Shown here piece after piece: positions 37,543 through 49,673 of a stretch of DNA of 64,000 nucleotides. The translations under genes and the position numbers were made by a program. Source of the stretch: Melampsora larici-populina 98AG31 (Eukaryota; Basidiomycota; Pucciniomycetes; Pucciniales; Melampsoraceae); the NCBI RefSeq assembly GCF_000204055.1, contig NW_006768813.1, positions 189,473 to 253,472 of the forward strand, given 5' to 3'. A model generated the notes under the pieces. The model was not told the DNA's origin, ran no database searches, and saw nothing but the letters and a program-made list of their open reading frames with translations. Position 1 is the first letter of the stretch. Every line of letters begins with the position of its first letter.

Positions 37543-38074
37543 AGAGTTTTCAGCTAAAGTTTTAAGTTTATTGACAAGAAGTTGCTCAGAGACTAGATTT
37601 CCTGCAAAGTCAAGCCAGTCAAGGTCATCCAGTGAGAGCATTTCACCAGGTGCTTGGTGAGCAGAAAGCTCTTTAGACCTCTCCGAGTTTTTCTCTTTTA
37701 GGTGCTGCACCACACTCAAGATGGTGGAGTAAAGACTCTTTGCTAGGCATAACTGGTGTTATCTTCAAAGAGGGAAGAGACAAATCTGCAAGATAGATGA
37801 AATTCCCAAGACGTGTTGCATGTGGTGGATTGTCATAGTTGTAGGAAATTTGGTCAAAACCAAACTCTTGATCTGCATTGTGATTCATTTTGGGTTTGAT
37901 ACAGGCTGTTGTGGCTTGAAACTTTGAATTGTTGAAATTGCAGGTCAGAGAAAACTTAACAAAGTCCCTTGCCAAAGGCCCAAGCCCCAGCAAGGGACTT
38001 ACTGCATAAAACAGGATCCTGGTGTGAGAAGTGAGGGAAATCAATGAATTGAATGAAATCAAAGGATTGACCAA
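37543..38074 (-). pseudogene. Unknown reading frame split by the retroelement
   Basis: On the minus strand, a frame containing LKEKNSERSKELSAHQ and LDWLDFAGNLVSEQLL runs into the target duplication at 37543-37547. Removing the element, the same frame would continue for 17 codons at 31495-31550 and reach a TGA. Upstream, a frame with FGFDQISYNYDNPPHATRL ends within 60 bp in a different phase, so an intron or a frameshift lies near 37715. I do not recognise the protein. Confidence 0.5.
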
Positions 38075-39103
38075 TCCTTTGACAGATCAATCCTTTGACA
38101 TGAGATCAATGATTGAAATGAAATGTTTGTTCAGATGAGATCAATGAGAGAGAAATAATGTGTGGTTGACAGTGCTGAGAAAGTGTGAAATGTTGGACCA
38201 GGTATCTACAAAGAACCCCACTTCAAGAGAAGAATTTCTTGTGCTGTGGAAACCAAGTAGTCAAAAATAAGTTGAAATATTCAATTTTCAACAAGATATC
38301 TGGATTTCCATTAATGCAAGAAATCTAATAATACCCTTGGATCCCAAATTGGATGAGGTTTGAGGCTTGACATCAATTTGTTCAGAGAAAAACTTGCTGC
38401 TCCAACATTTTGAGCTTCTTGACACTAGGGACTATACATACCTGAAAATTCTCTCTTGGATACATCTGGTACAAGGCTGGCCAGTGTTGAGATACTGTCT
38501 AGGGGATAGATCTGATTGTGAGAAGAGTTGTGTAGGATCCCATTTGAAGCTAGTACTATGGTTCATATGACAAATGGTGAGAAGAGGGGTGAAGGTACTA
38601 TGTAGTAGTGTACAATACCCTGGGTCAACCCTATGCCTGCAACACAGCACGGCACAAGAAGGGCATTTGCGGCTGTGTTGCTCCACAACACATAGCATAC
38701 TGGCCGCAAACTGTGTTACATTACTCCAAGCACTGCAACATGTGAATATAGGTAAGCCAAGTTGCACACCAGCCCACCTATTGTGCAACACAACATGTGC
38801 AACAGTGCCCAAAAAACCAACCCATGATTTTGCGGACCACAATGTCAGAGAAAATGTCCTGATCCCAAGCACCTTGTTGTGCATCAGGGTGGCCTGTAAG
38901 ACTTATTTAGAATTTGCACAACAGTGTGGTGTGGAAATCCTGCAATGTACCAGGGGCTCAGCATGCAACATCTGCATTACCGGCCCAGGGTTGCCTGGGT
39001 ACATGTTATTGCTCTGTTATATAGCAGAGTAACCTAAGCCCCAGCCCATTGTGCAGCGGTTTGCTCCACTCATGGGATTTGTGCCCTGGAGTACAATCTC
39101 TCT
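38075..39103. other. Non-coding DNA without a supported gene
   Basis: The frames at 38432-38884 and 38574-39032 overlap on opposite strands and are Cys/His-rich from repeated TGTGTTGC/GCAACAC runs; neither shows a domain. I consider them non-coding. Confidence 0.45.
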
Positions 39104-39214
39104 CACCATGTCCGGGTGGTGTTTGCCTGTCGACGAGCGCACACAAGTCGCCTTTGTGCCTCAATGGCAGTCCATGTGCTCTCATTGCCGGGCGACTGCC
39201 AAAAGGACATGGTG
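39104..39214. mobile_element. 111-bp foldback MITE, copy 1
   Basis: CACCATGTCC opens it and GGACATGGTG closes it, and the arms continue to pair imperfectly through GGTGTTTGCC and GAGCGCACA. It has the same length as the element at 39670-39780. Confidence 0.75.
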
Positions 39215-39669
39215 TCTGTGTAGTGGTGATCCTAGCAGAGTCTAAAACCACTTTTCTCCCGCACCACTCACCCTTACTCCACCGCAGTGGTTGTGGTGGA
39301 TGGCTGTGTCCATTGTCTTCAAGCAAGAAATGAGAGAAAAACCACTGAGTCCTGGTGGTGTGATGATGTGAGATGGCTTGCCATGAGAGAATCAAGTCTT
39401 GACTTCTTGTGAATTGTGGGTCATGACCATTCTATTCTGCACAGTTGTACAGTTTTGTTGCCTCACTCTCTCTGTGCCACCTTTCACCGGGGGCCCTGAG
39501 CTACCTTTCACAGGTTGTACAAGCCATCTCATAGACTACTGACCCACCTGTGTTATGGTGTTTCAGTCTAAGTATATATCATCTGTTGGTAGGTTGAGCT
39601 ACATATAAAGTGGTGTTAAGTTTTTGAAATGTAGTGATTTACAATTCAGTTTGATACTCTGAATTCATT
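39215..39669. other. Spacer between two foldback MITEs
   Basis: No gene seen. It contains the direct repeat AGCTACCTTTCACAGG/CACCTTTCACCGGG near 39478-39510. Confidence 0.4.
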
Positions 39670-39780
39670 CACCGTGTCTGTGTAGGGTTTGCTTGTCAAC
39701 AAGCACACACTGACTCCCTTTGAGGCAGAAAGGGAAGTTGTGCGCGCTTGTCAAAGAGCAAACACTACCCGGACACAGTG
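39670..39780. mobile_element. 111-bp foldback MITE, copy 2
   Basis: CACCGTGTCTGTGTAGGGTTTGC is mirrored by a right arm ending AAACACTACCCGGACACAGTG. The middle CTTGTCAACAAGC also folds. Flanks ATTCATT and ATTGATT may be a diverged duplication. Confidence 0.78.
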
Positions 39781-39979
39781 ATTGATTCATCATATGGTAG
39801 ATGCAGCACGTTTTTGACACCTTTGTATGCGCCAAGCATTATCTTCTTCTTGAATTTGGGGGCGGGCATGCCCCATGTACTCCATCATATGAAAGACAAT
39901 TTTCTGCCTATTGTGCAGCCATTTTTCAACCAAGAAACCAAAATAAAGGCACCAAAGGTGTGCATACCCAGATCCCTAA

Positions 39980-40259
39980 GAGCATCCACTTGGTCCTGAT
40001 TGCAAAATTCAATCATGTGTGTTTTACCTAAGTTGGTAACCACATGAAATCCACTATGGCATGATTTACCATTTGCTTTACCATAGTTCCTACAATAAAT
40101 CAAGTTGTAGATGTTTGTAGATTTGAGCGTGGTGGGTGTAAGATTTGACGTGGTAATATGGACCACAGGTCCAACACAGGTCCATAGTGGACCTGTCTTT
40201 CTCTTTTAGGATTAAACTGATGCTAAATCATGTCATCAACACAACCATAGTGGATGCTC
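39980..40259. mobile_element. Harbinger-like MITE with TAA duplication
   Basis: The ends are GAGCATCCACT and AGTGGATGCTC, each flanked by TAA (39977-39979 and 40260-40262). A 3-bp TAA/TTA duplication is the signature of PIF/Harbinger. Inside, CCACTATGG and CATAGTGG motifs are repeated near both ends. Length 280 bp, no coding capacity. Confidence 0.8.
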
Positions 40260-40699
40260 TAAAGCACAGAGTGAAAATCATTTAAACATATATTTCCACT
40301 ACAACTAACTGTGACCAAGTGGATTCAGTTGGTCCAGATTTTTCCTAATCCTCAATATCCATAATGACACCAGAGAAAAAAGATGATGTTAAATTGATTC
40401 AGTTTTACATACATGATTTTATTGAGTTTTATATCTTCTATAAGGATTGTTGATCTTTGTCAACTTGAATGAGATTTTCTTGTTTTGCTTTGCGGCTCTT
40501 GCGCCCCCAGCCAAAAACGGGCGGGCCGGACCCCTCCCAGGCGCGCCCCCGCTTTGAAATACATAACGCGTCCAACGGATTAACGAGTGATGAAGAGGAT
40601 ATTTGAAATTCGAATTAAGCGATCCCCATCAAATCACTCACTGATATTCAAAGTCAAAGATCATAGTAAAATGAAAAAACAACATTCAATCCAATCAAA
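40260..40699. other. Promoter side of the kinesin gene
   Basis: No gene seen. A short GC-rich island (about 40498-40555) interrupts AT-rich DNA. Confidence 0.45.
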
Positions 40700-43600
40700 A
40701 TGAATTCAGCAAATGAAAATCAACTTGAAGTTCAACAATCAAATCGAAACTGCAGTCATCGATCGATCGATTTATCTGAATTCGAACCTAAACCAATTCA
40801 TCAATCAACTACTACTAACACAGCAGATGATAGACCCATCGCATCAGCTAATGCAACTCAACCTCAACTTATCATTCATTCATCACCACGTACTCCATTC
40901 ACTCCTATTAAAAAACATTCTTATCATTCATTCACTCCAAATAACACTCCTATCAAATCAAACAATACCCCAATCAAATCATACACTCCAGTCAAAGCAA
41001 ACAATACCCCGATCAAAGCATACAACACTCCAGTCAAATCATATACTCCCATCAGACAAAGTATCAATCCAAACACCCCAATCAGACAAAGCATCAATCC
41101 AAGCACTCCAATCAAATCCACCCATACTCCAATCAGACAAAGCATCAATCCACAACTAATCTTACTCCAATCCGATTCCATCAAACCCAAAGCAAGACTA
41201 ACTCCCGAAGCGATTCCCCGAAAAAAGCCAATCTTACCAGGCGCACCGAATCCGATCCATGTGAACTCATCACATTCGCAACCGATCTTTTCACCATCTT
41301 ACCAACCATCTTCTTCATCTAACACCAGACCTTCTTTAATTCATTATGATGATGAGGGGGAAACAGATGAAGATGACCTGAACCCTAGTTCGGGTCATCA
41401 GAATGTTTTGGTGGCTATTAGGTTAAGGTACATTGATCAACCGTCAAGATCGGTTTGGAGTTTTAGTGAAGCTGATGCTCAGATATGGGAAACTAATTCA
41501 TCAGGTCCTAATCATGATTCTACTTTTGGTAAATCTCTTAAACCCAATTCCATTTCATTTTCTAAAGATTAATGGATGATCCAATTTTGGATGGTCGGTT
41601 TAGATGCTGTGTTCGGACCAGATTGTAGTAACGAAGAAGTCTACAGATCATCAGGTACAAAAGAATTGATTCAGTAAGCCATCAAACCACACGACTCTTT
41701 CCCACCCAAAGAAATTGATTTTTTTGGATGTGTTTGATTGAATAGTTCAAGTATGATGGGATATGATGCTACGGTCTTTGCTTATGGACAAACGGCTTCG
41801 GGTAAAACGTTTACGCTTAGCGGCTCGACTTCTCAGCCTGGTTTGATTCCTTTAGCGGTTTCAGATATCTTTGAATTCATCAGATCTGTACATCTCATCT
41901 TCCTTCAATCTATAAAAGCGAAAGCCTTTTTAAAATTTCTCTGATGAACTGGTTCTGTTTGTGTAGCATCCACATCGAGATTTTTTACTAAGAGCATCGT
42001 ATTTAGAAATCTACAATGAACAAATCATAGACCTATTAATCCCGATCAAAGACCCCAAACCGATGATCAAAATCAGACAAGACCCATCCACAAAACACTT
42101 TTTCCCAAATCCTATTCGAGAAGAAGTAGTAAGCACAATAGAACAAGTAGAAGATGTTTTGAAACGAGGTAATCTGGCACGACATGTGTCAGGTACAGAT
42201 TTCAATCAAAGATCTTCGAGGTCTCATACGATCTTTTCGGTGGTCGTTGAGAGTAGGAAGACTCAGAGGTTTCTTGCAGGAGCTGGGAGTGATGGCTCGG
42301 TTAGGAGAAGTAAGGTTTCTTTGATTGATTTGGCTGGGAGTGAACGGGCTACTAGTGATGGGAGTAGAAGAACTGAAGGTGGATTTATTAATAAAAGGTA
42401 TTTTTCTTTGATCTGTTCAAGTTTCATAACACTTTGGATGATATTGTTTCAGAAGAAAGATTATTGAATTTGATTGGTTTTTTTCTGTACTTAAGTTTAC
42501 TCACATTAGAAAAAGTCATTGGAGCCTTATCACCCGATACACCAAACCTATCCTCAACCCCATCCAAACCAATCCCTCAACACGTTCCATTCCGAGACTC
42601 GAAACTGACTCAAATCTTACAACCAGCCTTAAAAGGAGATTCAAAAGTATGTGTGATTTGTACGATTAATCCTACTTTGAATTATGGAAATGGAGTAGGG
42701 AATGGAGTCGGAGTAGGGAATGGGTTGGAAGAATCCAAGAGTACGCTTAGGTTTGCTAGAAGGGTTAAGAAGGTTACGGTTCAGGCTAAGGTTCATGAGA
42801 TTCTGAGTGAAAGAGCTTTGATTACTAGGTATAGACAACAGGTTCGTGAGGATATTCGGTTTTGGTTTAAGAATTGGTTCTTTTTGTTGATGGTTTTTTG
42901 GGAATAGATTGTCGATTTACAAACTCAACTTAATCAAGCTATGCAAGCTTCTTCTTTGGTTTTACCTAACCCAACCACAACCACAACTGAACCAGAACCA
43001 ACACAAGAAGTTGAGCAGATCATTTAAATTTTTGATCTGATCTTTGGTACTGATTCGAACTTTTTTTTTTCTCCCGTGGGGGGTGGTTGGGTGTTATATA
43101 TGCATAGGTTATGGAAGAAAGGAAAGAGATGTTGGAAAGATTGGAAAAGTTACAATCCATCGTTTTGAATGCTGGAAATCTTGATGAATCGAATTTGAAG
43201 AGGAGAAGAGAAAGTTGTTGGGCTAGACCGGTTAGTCCTGTTAAAGGAGGTAATCGAGATGAGGATGCGGAAGAAGAAGATGAGGAAGAGGATGGGGAAG
43301 ATCAACTTGAAGTTTGTTTGGTTTTTTTCTTTTTCTTTTGGGGTGGTTTGGGATTTGTTGACAAATGGGTTTCTTTTGGTTGGATTTGGAGTAGGAAGAT
43401 AAGAATCATAATCACAGTCAAAACGTTTGGAAAACGGATCGGATGGAATCCAGGCATGGATCTTTGAGGACTAGTACTAAAAAGTTGAAAGAAATCGATT
43501 TGATGGAATTGAATGAATTGAGATTAATTATTTCGAATTCGTTGAATGGATTTGAAGAAATCCAAACTGATATGGGGAATGGGAATGGTATGGATCAGGA

Positions 43601-44192
43601 TTATGAAGTTAGGATTAGGAAAAGGTATGAAGATCGGTTGAGAGAGTTGTGTGTGGAGAATTTGGAGAGGAAAAGGTTTGGTGAGGAGATGGTGAAGTTA
43701 CTTGAAGCTTCTCAATTGGTTTGTTGAAATTTTCTCTTTTATAAAAAATAATCGAAAAATCAAAAATCAAAAAACCAAACAAAAGCAAGAAGCTGACTTG
43801 ATTTTTTTTTTTGCGGGGGGACATGGTGATGGATTGGTTTAATATAGAAAGCCAAGAAATTAGAATTGTTTATAATTAATGAGTTACAGAACTCATTGAA
43901 AAAGTCATCGAAGAAGAAAGTTAGAAGGTCTTCTATTGGAACTTATTTTACACAATCTAATTCTAAAGCACGTCAAGATCATCAAGAAGAAGGACGAGAA
44001 AGGGATGGGGGTAGGGGAGAAGGGGGTAGGGGAGAAGGGGGTAGGGGAGATGGGGATAGGGAAGAAGGGGATAGGGAAAGGGAAAGGGAAGAAGGAGATC
44101 ATGATGGGTTATTGGATTTGAAGAATGAAGGGCCTGAGATTAGATCTTTGAGAGCTAGTTTTGGATTGATTGAGATTGGAAATTTGGAATGA
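40700..44192 (+). CDS. Kinesin motor protein, kinesin-7/CENP-E-like
   Basis: A plus-end motor moving on microtubules. All exons join in one frame with GT-AG introns. The N-terminal 230 residues are disordered and carry a repeat of NTPIKS/YTPIRQ units. The motor domain follows: VLVAIRLR, DAVFGPD, P-loop GQTASGKTFTL, LEIYNEQIIDLL, switch I NQRSSRSHTIF, switch II LIDLAGSERA, HVPFRDSKLTQIL, and STLRFARRVKKV. Neck and coiled coils (MEERKEMLERLEKLQ; VRIRKRYEDRLRELCVENLERKRFGEEM) lead to a Gly/Arg/Glu-rich repeat near the end, encoded by GGGGTAGGGGAGAA units at about 44005-44095. Assignment to kinesin-7 (the group that includes fungal Kip2) rests on a central-N motor with neck and is less certain than the kinesin call. 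Confidence 0.88.
40930..41150 (+). repeat. Tandem coding repeat, TPIK/TPIR units
   Basis: Degenerate units of 24-36 bp encode ten T-P-[IV]-[KR] motifs. Each matches the full CDK consensus S/T-P-x-K/R. Confidence 0.85.
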
Positions 44193-45418
44193 TTTCTTTT
44201 TTTCTTTTTTGATTCAATCTTTACCCAGTCTTGACTATTGACTATTGATTCATGATTCTTGATGAAGATCAGAAGAAAAGGGTTTCTTTGGTTGGAATGG
44301 CTTGGTGAATTGGAATATTTGTATGAAGAATAGAATTGAGGGTTCTGGGATTTTTGGGATTTCGGATCTATAATTAGGAGGGTTTCTTTGATTAGGGTTC
44401 TTTGATTATACCTTGTTGTTATTGTTGTGTTTTTTGTTTTTTGTTTTTTCTTGGATAGAATTGGAACTTGAAGGGAATGGGTATGAAATGATCAAAAAAA
44501 ATTGCATGGGTATGGAAATCCTTTTGTTATGAATTCTTTTATTGTACACTGATGTAAAGTACAATTTTAAGAGAATTGGATTTGGGTTTTAATAGGATTT
44601 GTGGGTTTTTCTGTTTTACACTTTTGGATTTTCTTTTCTTTTTGTTTACAATTATTCACAATGAGGTATGAAGATATGAAAGTTGGTTTGGATAGAAGAA
44701 ATGGTTTCTTGTAGGATCAATCATCATATGGTTAGCTCAAGCTGATGAAGTGAGCTCAAGAGTACGGTGCAAGCTTTTGCGATCACATGACTAGCACGAC
44801 TACGGCACAGTCATCTCAGACTCTAGCCAACCAAAGTCATAGCCTCTCTCCTGAATATAAATGTCAGTTCTTTTTCTTCTTGGTATGTACTTGAAGCAGT
44901 GTTGTGGATCTATGATCGGTACCCAGTTTATCTCATCTTCACATGACAGTATGTAAGAAAATCCAAGACTTTGTTTGTGATTCGTACGGCTTTTTTATGG
45001 AGTTCGAAACACTTGATGACGACTCGCACTCACGGAACGATGGAGCGAGTGGGGATGAGTTGATTGATTGATTGGATGAGTTGGTTTGATTTGAAGATAT
45101 TTAGGATTCGATTGTCAAATCATGGTTTAGCATAGCTTTCATGTTTTGTGGGGATTTACTTATTTGATTGAGCTGAGTTGAGCTGAGTTGAGCGGAGTTG
45201 AGTTGAGTTGAGTTGAATTGTGTTTGAGAACTTCACTTCGGTTGGGGTGCGATAAAGTGAGTGAAATGTAAAATCGATTTGGAGATTCTCGTTTTAGTTT
45301 CTTATCTCGATTAGATTTCATTTAAATTCACTTTCAGTTTCATCGACCCTCTTTCGTTTCCTGCTTTCATTTCAATTTACAATCAATCTTATCATTCATT
45401 ATCACCATCACCATCATC
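44193..45418. other. Intergenic DNA
   Basis: No gene seen. GAGTTGAGCTGAGTTGAGTTG pentamer repeats lie at 45169-45220. Confidence 0.6.
45169..45220. repeat. (GAGTT)n-type microsatellite
   Basis: About ten pentamer units, some with C or G replacing a T. It is about 200 bp upstream of the metallophosphatase start. Confidence 0.8.
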
Positions 45419-46866
45419 ATGAAGTTACCTTTTACTCATCCTTCAAATCATCATCATCATCATCAAACCTCTCAACCTACACCTTCTTCTCGATCTCTGA
45501 TTCGGGTCGGATTATTAGCACTTCTGGCTTCTTCAATCGCTTGGGTTTATTATATTACTGATCAATCATTCTTTACTACTCATCAGGATTGGGATCAGGT
45601 TAGGATCCATTCTACTCATTACCATCAATCATCTTAACTCATCCTCATACCTTTTATACAATTTTGGTTAATAGTATGTTTGGCATCGTGAACTGGATTG
45701 GACTCCAACTAATTCTACTCGACTTATAGTCGTGGGCGATATTCATGGCATGGTTCATTCGCTAAAGTAAGAAACCAAGATGATGTTCAAATCATTAAAC
45801 CACTTTCCTCAAAAAAGAAGTAGTTTGTTTGTTGATATTCTCGATTTTGGTATTTTTTTTTAGGAAATTACTTCGTAGAATAGATTACAATTCTACAACA
45901 GATCAAGTTTTTTTACTTGGAGATTTAGCAGCTAAACATCCATCTATCGATTCATCACTCCAAACCATCCGATTTGCTCGTGAATCAAACTTCACCGTCA
46001 TCCGAGGTAATCATGATCAAGATATCATAGCATGGAGAAATTGGATGAATGAGCATAAAAAGTATCAATCTCAAATCATTGGGGAAGATGAATCACTTGA
46101 GCATTTACCTGAGTTTATGAGCGATCAACCGACCAGCTCACTTAAGAGAAAGTTACCCAAGGGTTGGAAATGGAAAGGTCAACATTTCGAAATCGCTCGT
46201 AGACTTCCTAGAAAGGATTTCGAGTGGCTCTTGTCTCTTTGTTTGACTTATCATCTGCCTGCTTTAAAGTATGTTATTTATATATCATTCCATCAGAGTT
46301 TGGCGGATTAAGTGTCATCAACTGATCTGGTGTATACTTTCTTTTGTTGATCTTGTAGCACTTATTTCGTTCATGCTGGCTTGTTAGCCTGGGATCCATC
46401 CAGAAGTGTTCGTGGAGCGAGTCCGACTTCTTTTCTAGACGATCAAGTCCAACATTCGATTCTTCAAATCGATCAAAACAGAGATCCATTAACCCTGATC
46501 GAAATGAGAGGAGTACGAAAAGGAAGACGTCCTACTTCCTCTGGTAAGAAAGGTACACCATGGTTCGAGCTTTGGAACGAAGCTATGGAAGGATGTGGAA
46601 CTCATCTGGGTGAAGAACCGGTAGGAGAAGATGGAAAGTGTGGAGGACCTTTGAATGTGATTTATGGACATTGGGCTGCTAAAGGTCTTACACTTCGACC
46701 TTGGTCATCTGGACTGGATAGTGGATGTGTTTATGGACGTGGATTGTCTGCTATGATTATCGGTGGTGATACTAAAGTGAAGGAGTATCGGAAACTTGAA
46801 CAACAATCTATCAAAGTACAAGGTCAGGATGTGACAGTTGTGACGATGAAATGCAAAAAACCTTAG
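45419..46866 (+). CDS. Calcineurin-like metallophosphatase, Ppn2-like
   Basis: Enzymes of this branch are membrane-anchored vacuolar phosphatases; yeast Ppn2 is an endopolyphosphatase. Four exons give MKLPFTHPSN with a His run, then a single membrane anchor (VGLLALLASSIAWVYYI, about residues 30-47), and the phosphoesterase domain: GDIHG (about residue 82), LLGDLAAKH in place of the usual GDxVDRG, IRGNHD, then YFVHAGLL, VIYGHWAAKG, and LDSGCVYGRGLSAMII. The metal-binding residues are kept. The type II topology would place the catalytic part in the vacuole lumen or outside the cytosol. The start gives the anchor and is preceded by a CATCAT-rich leader. Confidence 0.85.
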
Positions 46867-47836
46867 CGATCATTTTTTTCAAAGCAAACTCATCTATATC
46901 TCTCTTGTATCTGTAATCTTTCATCTGTTTTTTCTTCATCACGCAACCACAACAAGAAGTCTTGTATTTCGAAAACTTTCTTTACAGCGCTTACCTCATG
47001 ATCTATCATTAAAAGACTTGACGAGATGGTTCAGTTCAGTTGGATCTCTTGTGATTCTCTTTCTTTCTAGTAATCTGATTTGTGTTTTTCTTCTAGACAC
47101 TACACATATAGAAAGCATTTATATTTTCAATGACTGAGGTGTTTTTTTTCTGTATTAACCTATACACTTTTCTTTACACTTTAAAATCACTTCTTTTCCA
47201 CTTCTGATGATTTGTTCTTTGTAGTTTTTTTTCTTTTTCCTTTTGTTTGTTGTTTTTTTTTGGTTTGATTGTTCTTTGATCAAATAAATACTATACAAAC
47301 TTGCAAAATTGAAATCTATCTATCAATCTATCAATCTATCAATTGAAATGTGGTCTTTGGTCTTCTTGATCTGCGTTTACAGCTTGTTTCTTTTTTTACT
47401 TCTTCTATGGTTTCTTGTGTTTTTTATAAATCAATGATTTTTTCTTGTCATTAGAAATCCAATGCTGATTGATGTCTACATATTTCATAAGAGTGAGTGT
47501 GAGTGTGAGTGGTAAGGATGAGACCAGGATGAAAGATTAGAAGTTCAGGTATATGGGAAATCGAATTGAATGGATATTTTTCATGGTCATAGGTTATTGG
47601 ATCCGGTTGGAATCTTCCTTGATCTGAGACATCAAGAAAACAGTACTTGATTATTCTGACCAGTTCAATGAATCCAACTACAATGATCTGATTGGGCCTA
47701 CTATACCTTCGAATACCAGTACGACGACTTATAAGTCATAACTTAGTCCGTGTCAACCGGAATATCAGTAGCAAAAGAATGAAAAAATAGTCAGAACAAT
47801 GTGAAGACCAAGAAGGCTAACATCGACCAAAAGAAA
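46867..47836. other. Intergenic DNA downstream of the metallophosphatase
   Basis: T-rich 3' DNA; ATCTATCAATCTATCAATC repeats near 47318-47340. No gene seen. Confidence 0.55.
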
Positions 47837-47919
47837 TGTGGGCGACCGGAATCGAACCGATATTTCCACGGAGTTGCCTAGACCACAACGAGGTTTCCTA
47901 ACCATTAGAAGACGCCCAC
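47837..47919 (-). tRNA. tRNA-His (GTG), probable, with a short intron
   Basis: On the minus strand the acceptor stem GTGGGCG pairs with CGCCCAC over seven bases. The D arm TTCTAATGGTTAGGA and the T arm ATCGGTTCGATTCCGGT (loop TTCGATT) are standard. The anticodon arm reads CCTCG-TTGTGG and closes with CGTGG about 12 bases later, which places an intron of about 11 nt after position 37 and gives anticodon GTG. One T-T mismatch in the anticodon stem lowers certainty. The discriminator base is A, as in other eukaryotic tRNA-His genes. Confidence 0.72.
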
Positions 47920-49673
47920 CTGTACTGGATTTCTGTAGTTTTGGTATTCGATCTGATTGTGGAGTCTTGTTTTAGTTTGAAAGGTGTGTGGATTTGTCTT
48001 GCAAGTTGTGAAGATTGATTTTTGTTGAGGGTTGAGCTAGGGTAGAGCTGGAAATTGAGAGCTTTGGATTACTTGAGCATTCTGTTTCTGGTCTCTTCAA
48101 AAGCAAGAGTAAGAGTAAGGGCAAGGGCAGGGGCATGAAAGATATTGTGTGGATTGTATTGAATAGATTGTCTATGATCATATTCTCAAACTTGAAGATC
48201 ACTTAATATTTGAATTTTGAGAACTTTTCAAGACTTACAATCATCATCTTAAAACTAACTAGGAAAACAATCAAGACCTGACTGTTTATGTCTTGGTATG
48301 TACTCTGGGTCTTTATTTTGGTTTTGGGGTTTTTCTTATTTCTTTTTGAGTCCTGGAGCTTATTATATACTTCAAAGTAATGGATTTTTTATTCAATCTA
48401 TTGTGTTTGGATGGTTTGTGATTTATGCAGTTTTGGTTATGGGTCTTCTTGTATAACTTTTCATGTGTTTTGTGATTGATTGGTTTCCCTAACTCTTAAC
48501 CAGATTCTTGACTCTATTCTTGATCAATTATTGAATCATTTTCATACTTTTGTTCTTTACTCTTTTTATTCTTTCATTTGATTAGATCCTTATACTTTTT
48601 GTTATGGTTTTCTTTTTATGCTTTGGCCTCTTGTAACAATTGTTTTACAAGCAGCTTATTTACCCTACATCTTCATTCATTCTTGGCACCTGATCTCTGT
48701 TGAAGATTGTACACTTTTATGCTTGGGCTGGTATGTTCATTGTGCATGGCCTTTTTTGAAATGAGCCTGGGTTGAACACCATCCTTCATCATTGTGATTA
48801 TTGTTCATTTCAATAAATCATCCATTGTATACCTCAACTGTCTTGGTGTTTTGTTTGGAGCCCTGTTTTCCTTTGCTTTTCATGTATGCTTTTCCCCCTT
48901 AGCTTAACCAAGCTCTGGAAACTGCTGTATGAAGAGGGCTGTTTCGATCTAAGTTTTTCTGGTTACATGATGTTCTCTTGGGGACAGTTCTGCTGTCTTT
49001 TATTTTGGGTTTCTTCATTGTTTGAATGTAGTCCTTTCTTATGACTATAATTGTGTGTTTTCAAAAACATATTTCAATTTTTGTGCTGTTTACTGTAATC
49101 CATTTGGGTGGTGGCTTTGAATTTTATTTCTATAAAAGGGCAGATCAATTTAGGCATTTGTGAATTACGTATCCCATTCCCACAACAACTCAATCTCAAT
49201 CCTTCACAAAAATCAAGGTATGCAATTCAACATTTGTCATACATTTATTGCTCTCACCACTTTATCCTGATTTCCTTATCTTTCTCCTTGTCTCTCTCTC
49301 TCTTTCAAAGATAAACAAAATGCTGTATAACCTCATCCTACCATTTATTCAACCTCTGCCCTCAATGACAACTGCCACTGCTTCTTCTAACCTGATGAAA
49401 ACCCACACTTTGAATTTTTCTTTCAGTATAGATGTGCACAATTAACCTTGAACCTGTCATATATTTATCATTGCATTTCATCTTCTCCCTAATGATGTAA
49501 GGCTAAAGCAGCTTACAGTTTTTTGCCTTCTTTTGTAACATTTTGGTATATTGTTCTGAAATCAAAAAGAGTACAAAGATAAGGTTAATGATTTCCTATC
49601 AGTAAAATCAGTCTTCAAGATTTTCTGTGAACCTATTTATTTTCAGTCAACCTTTTTTGAGACAGAATCCAAT
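47920..49673. other. Intergenic DNA
   Basis: No gene seen. GAGTAAGAGTAAGGGCAAGG repeats near 48107-48130 and long T-rich tracts near 48500-48620. Confidence 0.5.

Noticed and set aside
38432..39395. Overlapping Cys/His-rich frames on both strands
   Set aside because: They arise from repeated GTTGCACAC/TGTGTTGC runs, overlap each other, and show no zinc-binding spacing or splice context.
48000..48202. Frame with a Leu/Pro run near 47972-48202
   Set aside because: Low-complexity from AGTAAG/GGGCAAGG repeats; no start context or domain.
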